From: Madurella fahalii
Lineage: Eukaryota; Ascomycota; Sordariomycetes; Sordariales
Length of the DNA: 64,000 nt
NCBI GenBank assembly: GCA_029876055.1
Contig: CM056874.1
Location: 4,712,001 to 4,776,000 of the forward strand
Direction: 5' to 3'
This document shows, piece after piece, positions 55,335-64,000 of this stretch. A program made the translations under genes and the position numbers. How positions within the stretch are numbered: the stretch's first letter is position 1; each line of letters opens with the position of its first letter. A model generated the notes under the pieces. The model was not told the origin of the DNA. It ran no database searches and was given only the letters and a program-made list of their open reading frames with translations.

Positions 55335-57499
55335 ATGGCTTCGTACGATCCCTACGACGCCCCGGCTCGGGAGCGCACAACACGGCGCTACTACCGGGAA
55401 GAGCGCCGCGACGATCGTGACCCTCGTGTTTTTGAGGCCCGCGAGACCCATCTTGGAGTGTCGCCGCGCGCCCTGATCCCGCGCCCGCGGGAGGACAGCG
55501 ATCTCTCGGTCGAGGAAATCCGCCGCGACTTCCCCCCGCCGGGCTACTCAAACAGAGAACTCCGTCGCGCCGCCTCGGCCGATCCCCGATATTATGATGA
55601 CTACGATGACCGCCGCTCGCGCCACGGCCGTGACTATGACCGCGATTACGATCGCGACTACGACCGCGACTACGACCGCCGCGCGCGGGGCAAGAAGGGC
55701 GAGATGGTCTATTATGACGAGGATCGCAAGAGAGCGCGCATGCTATCCAAGCAAGAGCAAATCATTGCCGCAGTGACGGGTGCTGCCCTTGCCATCGGCG
55801 GAAAGGAGCTGTACGACCGCCGCGAGGCCAGCCAGCATGGTACCGAGGTCCAGCGGAACCTCCTAGCCTCGGCCGCTCTGGGCGCTGCTGGTGCTTTTGC
55901 TGGCTACCAGGGCACCGAGTTCTACAACAAGCGCAAGGAGAAGGAAGAGAAGAAGGCCCGCGGCTATTACTCGGATGACGAGGAGAGCACCAAAAAGGGA
56001 CACAAGAACTTCCTGGAGAGCGCGCTCGCTGCTGCTGGCCTAGGTGGCGCCGTCAAGGCGCTAACAGGGGGAGCGGCAAAGATGACAAGTCGGACACCAG
56101 GAGCCGCCGCGGCAGCCGATCCCGCTCCCGCTCCCGTTCCCGCTCCCGCTCGACGTCTCGGTCTCGCGGCAAGGATAAGGACAAGGGCGGCGGCGCGAAC
56201 AAGGTCCAGAAGGCCGCCATGGCCTCGCTCATCGCCGGCGCCACTGAGGCTTTCCGCATCTCCAAACAGCCAGGGTCATGGAAGGGTGAGAAAGCAAAGC
56301 GCATCCTTACTGCTGCTGCCGGCGCTGCCACACTCGACGCGGCCCAGAACCCGGAAAAGGCCGGCAGCAAGCTTGGTTTGGCCGAGGCCGTCGTCGGTGG
56401 CCTCCTCGGCAATCGCGTCATCCACGGCTCCAAGAAGAACATTGAGATGGACGAAAAGACCGGCCGGTCCCGGTCTCGATCCCGCGCACGCTCAAAGGAC
56501 GGCGGCGGTACGAGCGGCCTCGCAGCTCTCGCAACTGCTGGTCTGGGCGCCTTTGGCGCCAAAAAACTTATGGACAGCCACGAGCGATCCAGATCCCGGC
56601 GCCGGAGCGTAGACTCGCAAGATAGCCGCGATCGTTCTCCCGACCGGCGTCGCCGCAGCCGCAGCCGAAGCGTCGTGGACTCAGCGCGCCGAAGTCTCGC
56701 TAGGGTGGGGATCGGCAACGGCCCGGATGACGACGACCGTGATCGTCGTGACCGCAGCCGCGACCGCAGCCGTGATCGGAGCCGTGATCGGCGACACGAT
56801 TACAGCGATTACGAGGAGTCGGGTCGCTCGCGCCGGCACCGTGATAGCTACGACGACGACCGCTACGACAGAGACCGGGACCGGGACCGACGCTACGACG
56901 ATGACCGTTCCCATCGCGGCGGCGGACGGGACCGCTCCCGGCAGCGGAGAAGGGGCTCCGTGACGTCGGATGATCTGGGCGATTCGGAGGACGACGAGAG
57001 GCGGGGCAAGAAAATAAGAGGTAAGCAAATTCTCACCACGGGTCTGGCCGCCGTGGCGACCATCCACGCGGCCCACAGTGTCTACCAGAGTATGGAGAAA
57101 CGCAACCTGCGGCAAAATGCGGTGAAGGAGGGCCGCCTGAGCGAGGAGCAGGCCAAGAAGCTCAAGAAGAAGGCGCTACTGCAAGACGCCGCCGCCGTCG
57201 GCATAGCGGCGCTCAGCATCAAGAGCGCCATCTCAGAGGTCAAGGAAGCCCGCGAGATGAGCAACGAACTACGCCAGTGGAAGCTGGAGAAGGCCGAGAG
57301 GCACAGACGGCGCCTCGAGAGACAGTTGCGCGCGGCGGGCGGTGACGGCGCCGGCCAGCTCAGGAGACACAGGGCTGACAACTGGTCTTCGGCAGCTCCA
57401 CCAAGGGCCGACCAGTATGACGCTGGGCCCCGTTATCTTGACGGGAACCCCTACGGTGCTATTCCTGCTCCTTCTGCCGCGTCATCCGACAGGAGGTAG
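55335..57499 (+). pseudogene. DUF3824-like repetitive protein, frame broken by one base
   Basis: Two long frames that belong together: 55335 to about 56070 and about 56072 to 57499. If one base is missing in the G run at 56067-56071, the span gives 721 codons. The first half has charged Arg/Tyr/Asp repeats (DYDRDYDRDYDRDYDRR), then SKQEQIIAAVTGAALAIGGK and hydrophobic-small helices (ASAALGAAGAFAGYQGTEFY), then ESALAAAGLGGAVKALTGG. The second frame resumes at SGKDDKSDTRSRRGSRSRSR and has two more Ala/Gly helices (MASLIAGATEAFRISKQPG; LAEAVVGGLLGNRVIHGSKK; GLAALATAGLGAFGAKKLMD) between Arg/Ser- and Arg/Asp-rich linkers. The C-terminus is a coiled basic region. This matches fungal DUF3824-type proteins of unknown function. 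No phase-2 splice donor lies near enough to rescue the frame, so a real frameshift or an assembly error is the best reading; I mark it as pseudogene only for that reason. Confidence 0.75.
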
Positions 57500-58317
57500 C
57501 GGAGGAGCGCCCGCCCGAGCCATGCTGGACTCGTGTCTCTATGTTCTGTCACCGTCCGCCCGACCCACTCTTTCGGATTGTGTGGCACCATAGTACAGCT
57601 TTCAACGGTTGAGACACCTCATCTTTTTCTCACCATGCCCGCTTCTCCCGGTCTGTGCCACACATATACACACAAAAAATCACCCCAACCACGGACCTTG
57701 CTGTGAGCACCACCTTCGGCTCGGCCGACCAGTCTGTTCGCAACGCACTTCATTGGGCAGGATCACCAACGTATTTGGACGGCATTTGGCGCCTCGTGCG
57801 TTTGCCCCTCTCAAGGCTTCGTCTTCTTAGCAGGCCCGCAGTGCCCATCCTATGGATGGTCATCGCAGGGCAGGCCAGCCTATTCTCCCGCCACCCGCTC
57901 TGGTTCTGGTGGCTGCTGCTACTGCTACTGCTGCATGGCTCGCTTTCCCTTCTCCCGTCTACGCACACCAATCCATCCCATCGCATTTATTACTGATCTA
58001 ATTAATCTTTTTGCTTGCGTGAACAGACGACCGTCGCCGCCATTAGATTCGGCCGAGAGGGGCCAGCCGGGAACCAGCAGTACGAGACGTTGACGAACAA
58101 TCGCCCGGAAGAGGGAAGGGGCAGCGGCATTCTGGGCTCTCCAAAAGCGCGCATGCTTCCAGTGTACATCGGCGATCGGATCATCGGCTTGGGCATTATC
58201 AGTTCTGCGGCTCACGCTTCTCCCTCGCCGCTACGCTTACTCTGTTCTTCTCTCGAGTTTGTTTCAGCGCATTTTTGAATTTTCCTGCCGTCGTCTTGCT
58301 CTTTATATTCCTTTTCT

Positions 58318-58332
58318 CCCCCCCCCCCCCCC
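58318..58332 (+). repeat. Poly-C homopolymer, 15 C
   Basis: Uninterrupted C run in pyrimidine-rich DNA 820 bp downstream of the DUF3824-like stop. Confidence 0.9.
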
Positions 58333-61300
58333 TTTCCCCTTCCTACACCTCTTCGTGTCTTGTCTAGTGCATGACTCCGGCGACTTCGGCAAAATAACTA
58401 CGTTGGGCTATACCTTTTGTCTTCTCACTTGACAGGTTGGGCTGATTGTGGAATGTACGGGAAGATGTTGCGTGACAGGCACGGTGTTGTGGAATCAATT
58501 TCATCGCGCTGTTCTTCACGGGATCAAGCAAGGGTAGACACATACGGGGGAGGCGGCAAGATTGATGGACATGTATTTCCTTTCTGCTTTTTTGTCTCCG
58601 TTTTCCTTTTTCCTTCCATTTTGGATGAAGACTATGACCTTGATGGCTTTATGACATGATGTTATCCAAATAGCTGCAATGAATGACCTTTTTTTTTTTT
58701 CTTGATTTCTTTCTTTCCACCCGTGATGGGCCATCGAGGCGGTTGCTCCGTATGCCTCGACGAGTGCCTCAGTTGGTTGCCTGGTTATCTTGGGTGCCGT
58801 CAATGTGGACAAGGCAGAAAGATGCACAAGTATCTAGGTAACGCAGTAAATTAGCGAGCTGAATCCGTTTCGGCACCCGTTGGTTTACTCCTGGTAAGCA
58901 AAACATAAGATTTCGTCATCAAGTTTCGTCCAAAGCCGGTGCCGTGGTTGGACCGAAAACCCGTTCTGCACCGCATTTCGTTATCCAATCCTCGCAATAT
59001 AGTCCAGTCACTGTAGATTTTCATTGCCTATAATTCTAACCCTGCTGGGCATTGGGTGCGCCGGGAAACACTCCCTCATCAGAATACGATGCTTAATCCC
59101 AGACCTGCCGCTTTCCGTATGGCTTTCCTTGAAGTAGAGAAGAGCAATTAAGTATATCAACACGCCCTGGGGAACTGTCGATGATAGCCTGGGCCACGCG
59201 CCCGTCCTTACCGGCTGCCAAGTTGTATATATAGCCTCTTATCATCAATGCCACGGTCGTCTTTGACGCTGAGTGGACTGTTGTGGCTGCAATGCCGAAT
59301 ACGTTCCCGCATATGGCAGGCGCATTGGCTGATACTAGGCACTCTTCATTTGACCTTGAAGAGGCAATGGTCATCATCGGGGCCTAGCATTTGCTCGTCA
59401 GACAAGAGACGGCTACCGACCTCTCTTCAGGAAGGAAATCGAGGAAAATTCTCTGACGAGGTAGCTAATCTTATGGGCACATCCTGTGTGTGCAATGATG
59501 AAAGAGGTGTTATCCATCCGAGAAGCTCCTGATTGTGAAGAAGGGTCGGGTGCCTTTCTTCAACGCGCGATGTTCCACGTGGACTAATAAAAGGGATAAT
59601 TGTGCCCTTAGGTACCGATTCGCTAATACGTCGTTGGATGATTGGGATGCCGAGTTGAGTAGGACCTGGGATGATAGTCTGCTGCCATAGTGGGAAGGGT
59701 TCTTGATTGAGGCTAGATGTGTGTGGTAGGATACAACTTCTTGTTAGAAGCGGAGGCTTAGAAACAAACAACAGGCGTAAAGACACAAGCGAGCTGTTAG
59801 TCGTTGACGTACAGGATGATCTTGGGCAGAACGGTTATATGACAACGAGGCAAGTGAGAATAGTTGGTGCGAGAGATGGACACGTATCTTCGCTGTTCAT
59901 TGACTCCTCAGCAATTTGTCTTCCATGTGTTGTAGACCTTGGCCAATCATGATCCGACCTTTATTCGCCGTATTCATGAAACCCGCATCCGATTCAGGGT
60001 GCCTCGTATGCAGCCTTCAACGGATGCTTTCTTTAGGAACCTATGTTGCATCGCGGCAAGGCTTTAACGTCTTCGAGGCGCTCCTTTAAACAGAGGAAAC
60101 CGTCAATCCAGGACAAGAACGGGGCCGCAGGCCGCGAGGTTCATCCCGGAAGAGCGGCGGCGGCGACGGCACATCGCTAGGACCATCTGAACATAAAAGA
60201 GACCTGACAACAGAACGAAGCCGTCAAGACCAAGTGCAGTGCTAAGCTCGAGATACTCATTCACTCCTATTGTGATTGTTAACTAAGATAAGCCAAGGCC
60301 AAGAATTGGCTGCACTTGTTGTTTCAAAACCGCGCATTTGGCCTGATGACATGTTTGACTTCCTCAAGTTTCAGGACGGTGGCGCTCTCAGCTCCCTAGG
60401 AGCAACTCTACGTCCCGATGGGAAGTCCAGAAGGTTGGGGGGCAGAAGGCTAAATAAAAGAACCATTGTTTTGCAAAGTAGTTGGTTGCAACATAAGGGA
60501 GCCACCAAGTTAAGCGTTTACCGGGAGGCAATAGAAGTAACAACAAAAGGGGCCAGGCGCCCAGACAGCTTAGTAATAAAACATACGTGCTCTAAGGTCC
60601 GGAAATGGGATTTCGCTGAGCCCTTTGAGCGCTCAGACAACTTATGCATGTCTGAGATAGCCAAGAGAGGTAGGTTCAGTTCCCAAATGGCTAATCAATG
60701 CCTTCCGATGTTGGCTTGGGGCAATGTGGCCATGTAGCTACAATGAAGTTTCAAGTTTTACCTTCGAGAAATTCTCCGTTCGAATCACGGTTCTGACAAG
60801 AACTTTTTGGATGACATCTCTAGTGAGGAATCTGAGGCGGATCCAGCCCCCACCACTTCCCTTGAAACAGTTTATGGGTAGTTGTGCTGCGAAGTTCACC
60901 GCGTTGTGTCGGTGGCTAAGGCACCACTTACACCTTAGCCGGGGCATCAACTTTGTAACATGATTGCCCGGCCAGTTCTGGGTTGCCTTGGTAGGGGAGC
61001 GGTAGCATTCTGATCGCTTCGGTTGGCTCTACCTACACGCATTATCAACGCCTGGGCGTAATCGTTGGTTGCAACCAAAAAAAGTTGGGTGTGGTGGTTA
61101 TGTCGTGTTAGCTTAACGCTGTCAATTTGCTGGCTTAATGTCTGCGCGGCTGGTAGGTCAGCACCTGCAGGCGGGTCCAGATATCCCAAGTACACAGCTT
61201 TAATAATGATTGCGAGCGCGGCCATCAGACTTCATTAACAGTCTTGAGGAGAGCAGTCCTTGAGGGTTAAGACAGCGAGTCATAACAGCTGGTGTGAGGC

Positions 61301-62879
61301 CGAAAGAGACTCGGTGAGTAGAACGGCTCTGTTGGTATGGAAAAACGGATGACGTGGGCGGATGGAGGCTTCGAGAAGTGAAGGTAAGGGGAGTGAATCT
61401 TCTCAGCAGGTTTGGCATTCTCAAAAAAGAAAATTATGCCACGTGCCGCCGCGACAAGCGACTCCGAGCCCAGTCTGCCCGTGGCCCGTCGAAGCCGGGG
61501 TCAGTACCCAGCTCATCATACACATACGACTTATCGTCTCTCCACACGAGGAGGACCAGATTCCACCCGTCTGGGCCCTGGCGAACGAAGTCAACAGGTC
61601 CTTGGAAGGAACTATTCCTGTTACGCTCTCCACCTGGCCTTTGCGCCCCGTCTTGGCCTGGCACGATCCAACCGAAAGGCGCACGATGATGTCACGATGC
61701 CTTCCAGGGGTAGGTCCCTGCAGGGGATCATATTGACGAGTTGTGGCTTTTGATCCTCAATAACCGACCTCGTCATCGTGGAAACCATTAGTGTAGCCGT
61801 GGTGATCACCAGCTTCTCGTACGTTACGTAATCACCGGACAAGCACTACATTACCGCAGATCCCATTTTCCTCGACGTTCTCAGGACCAGAAACTTTGGG
61901 AATATACCTCAGCCTCTTCATTGACTAGACACCCCTTTGCCCCTTTCTACATACCCTTTCCTCCTAGCAGTCTCGATCCGTACATGGTTACTCTGAACGT
62001 TCGCTTAGGTAGTATTTGTAACCCGATACGATTAATCTGTAGTAGAGTATACGAGAGGGGGAGGAATCAAAGAGGAGTGGGGATGGAGAGCGGCGTGTGG
62101 ACGTGTACGTGTATGAGTGAGGGGTGAGGGGTGAACGGGAAAGGAATTAGAGGGAAAATGGGAAAAAGAATGTCAAAGAATGTCAGAGAACGTAAAAGAG
62201 CGCGAATAAAATGACCGAAGAGAAGAGAGATATAAAGACAGGAAACAAGGGGAAGCGAACAAAAGTAAATAAACACCTTGCATGGTGTCAGTTCATACGA
62301 TCAATTGCATTGCGCTTCCGTAGTCCATAACGCTATGTTCTCATCTTTCATGATGACCGCGGGACTCGCAACATCCTAACTTTTGGGTTCTTCGACGCCA
62401 AAGCCCGGGATTGGGAGTATATTGTACTAGAGGAGGTACACGTAACGACAATTGGTTCAGGAAAACCGCTCTACCGTCGAGCAAGATGTCGATGCAGAGT
62501 ATGGGGTGTGTCTCGATGGAGAGGATTACTCCACCGCCGGGGCCGAGTCGGCATTGGTCACGGTATGCGTGTTTGGCTTGGCTTGTTTGGAGTTGTGTCC
62601 TCTTGGTGGTGGAGAAGCCATCACGCAATTACATAAAGTAGGGCCCATGCGCGTACACATGTACAGACGGTATGCGACGGCCACCATCCTGCAACCCGCA
62701 TCTCTCACTGAATCGGGGCACTCTGCCGTTTTTAGTGCTGCGAGATTTTACTGTTGTAGGTTGAAAAGGTGCAGGTTGCATGTTGTGCCACAACGTCAAA
62801 GGACCCGTCAACAGGACGATCGGAAAGTCTAGAACGCTTGGGAGGAGGGGAACGAACCCCGTTAGCGAGCCCCGCACTA

Positions 62880-62940
62880 GCCATGGCAGCCATGGCATTC
62901 ATGGAAAATGCCATGTTTCACAATAAAAATGCCATGGCAC
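62880..62940. repeat. Short palindromic repeat cluster (gccatggc)
   Basis: Several overlapping copies of gccatggc, ccatg and catgg within about 60 bp; the outer gccatggca / tgccatggc pair is a perfect inverted repeat. Confidence 0.7.
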
Positions 62941-64000
62941 CCCGAAACCCGTGAGGTTGGGGGATTTCTGCATGTGCCTGCCCGCGCATAATATGGGCTC
63001 GCCCAATTGGCAGTTGGCAGCTGGCACCTCAAACGGCCACACGTTTTCATCGCTGCCCATCTTGTCCATTTTCAGGTCAAGCTTGACCAAGTCACGAGTC
63101 TGTAGAAAAAAAAAAAACGGATGATCGCGCTGAAGGTTGCGTCGCTATATGCAGCTTGGGTTCGGCAGAGGCTAGGCAAGAGGGGGTCCGGCTGCACACT
63201 TGTTGCTCCCCGCCGGTGGCGGTGTAGTCCCTCTCGGGCCACGGCAAGGCGTCGGTGGCATCAAAAGGCAGTTCGACCGGAGAGTTGTGTCCCCCTCTGC
63301 CCATATTGCGCGCATCATTCGTCGGTGCATCTTTCTGATCGTCTGTTCAGCTCCGGTGGAGGATGGGCTGCGGGCAACACACCCTAGACGATTATAATTA
63401 CTAGATGGCAGGGCATTGCGTGGCAGTGACTGTTGCGCAACCATACCGACGCTTCGAGAGGCGGGGTTGAGACGTACATGACGTGAACGTTATCCAGACA
63501 GCTGCAGCAGGGGATCAACTAAATTTTCTTTGCCCTTGTCTGTCAATGCGGAAAAGGCAACAAACACCCGGACACAACATTGAGCGGGTGCTGATTGCTG
63601 CTCGGCCGTCACCTGCCAAACCTGCAAATGTCCCATGTTTCCGGGGCTCCCTTTAGATGCACACAACGCTTCGCTGGCCACCTGCGTGCGCAGTGCAAAA
63701 ACCTGCGGAATGCAAAAAGTCTTAGGCACGGGTACCGTGCCGTTGGTGTTGACACGGCCAAGCCACTGACATTGCTTGCCGTCCTGTCGAAACTCGCCAG
63801 GCCGGAGCGATCTCTCCGGCTGCAAATTTACCCCTCTCGATGGGGCTGCGTGCCGGGATTCGCATCCCTGAAGCCGCCCCATACTACTTTTGATGTCATC
63901 ATGGGAATTTCTGCGGCGCTGCAGGCTCCAGTCGCGGGACCGCTTCCCACCTTAGCATCCCTCCCGATTGGAACCTCGACCTCTTCTGTCTTGTTTGATT

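Larger units (their letters stand above)
57500..64000. other. Gene-poor right end (6.5 kb)
   Basis: No gene I can support. From 57500 to about 58400 there is C/T-rich transcribed-looking 3' sequence of the DUF3824-like gene, with a 15-C run at 58318-58332. Beyond that, small open frames on both strands lack domains. Two are less random than the rest: a minus-strand frame at 61434-61664 (contains DDKSYVYDELGTDPGFDGPR) and one at 63490-63882 (contains QCQWLGRVNTNGTVPVPKTF); neither has a clear start or splice model. A short palindromic stretch with repeated gccatggc lies at 62880-62940. Confidence 0.45.

Noticed and set aside
56061..56067. 3' splice site cgctaacag in the DUF3824-like gene
   Set aside because: No donor of matching phase within a plausible distance upstream, and conserved coding runs through the site.
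59093..59786. Pair of minus-strand open frames that could be exons of one gene
   Set aside because: No recognisable domain, stops between them, and no convincing splice sites; left unannotated.
60690..60800. tRNA-like gttcgaatcac stretch
   Set aside because: No flanking sequence folds by eye into an acceptor stem, D arm and anticodon arm; no other tRNA-like TPsiC arms with stems were found in the window.
1..64000. Biosynthetic cluster, CRISPR array, intact transposon or prophage
   Set aside because: No polyketide/peptide synthetase, transposase, reverse transcriptase or spaced direct-repeat array is visible; the gene set is ordinary fungal housekeeping.

Overview
The window is nuclear DNA of a filamentous ascomycete, most likely a Sordariomycete (Sordariales/Chaetomiaceae-like). 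The grounds are the protein content (Golgi TVP23 and SFT2, Npr3, Prp16, Pwp1, a DUF3824-type protein, two bHLH factors), short introns (about 46-180 nt) with GTRAGT-like donors and CTAAC/CTGAC branch sites just before YAG, and the absence of any operon or ribosome-binding-site logic. I call 17 protein-coding genes that I trust to varying degrees. Most needed splicing by eye; the exon sums close in frame without stops in every case except one frameshifted gene (DUF3824-like) and one gene with in-frame stops (8.4-10.7 kb).

Layout. 0-5 kb: a ChaC-type gamma-glutamylcyclotransferase (+) with a probable 5-nt micro-exon, then a single-RRM glycine-rich RNA-binding protein (-). 5-8.4 kb: gene-poor, with a 23-G homopolymer and a 12-bp tandem repeat. 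8.4-10.7 kb: a fast-evolving hypothetical gene with in-frame stops. 10.7-18.2 kb: CitE/CLYBL-like lyase (-) divergent from TVP23 (+), a type I membrane protein (-), and a TLS1/C9orf78-like splicing factor (-). 20-21 kb: a conserved fungal hypothetical (-). 24-38.8 kb is the dense housekeeping core: PWP1 (-) divergent from PRP16 (+), GCV1 (+), choline/ethanolamine kinase (-) divergent from NPR3 (+), and a long-loop bHLH factor (-). 43.1-44.3 kb: SFT2 (+). 47.8-51.1 kb: a La-domain (LARP-like) protein (+). 53.0-53.7 kb: a small INO4-like bHLH (+). 55.3-57.5 kb: a DUF3824-like protein (+) broken by a one-base frameshift. The last 6.5 kb has no gene I can support.

The genes are mostly housekeeping and do not form a biosynthetic cluster or defence system. 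Loose themes are RNA processing and ribosome biogenesis (RRM protein, TLS1, PRP16, PWP1, LARP), Golgi/phospholipid function (TVP23, SFT2, choline/ethanolamine kinase, INO4-like bHLH) and nutrient signalling (NPR3). The most unusual things seen are the 5-nt micro-exon, the in-frame stops in the 8.4-10.7 kb gene, the DUF3824 frameshift, a nested palindromic GC-rich block near 18.7 kb, and a telomere-repeat-like motif just upstream of the TLS1-like gene. No tRNA, rRNA, CRISPR array or intact transposon was found by eye.
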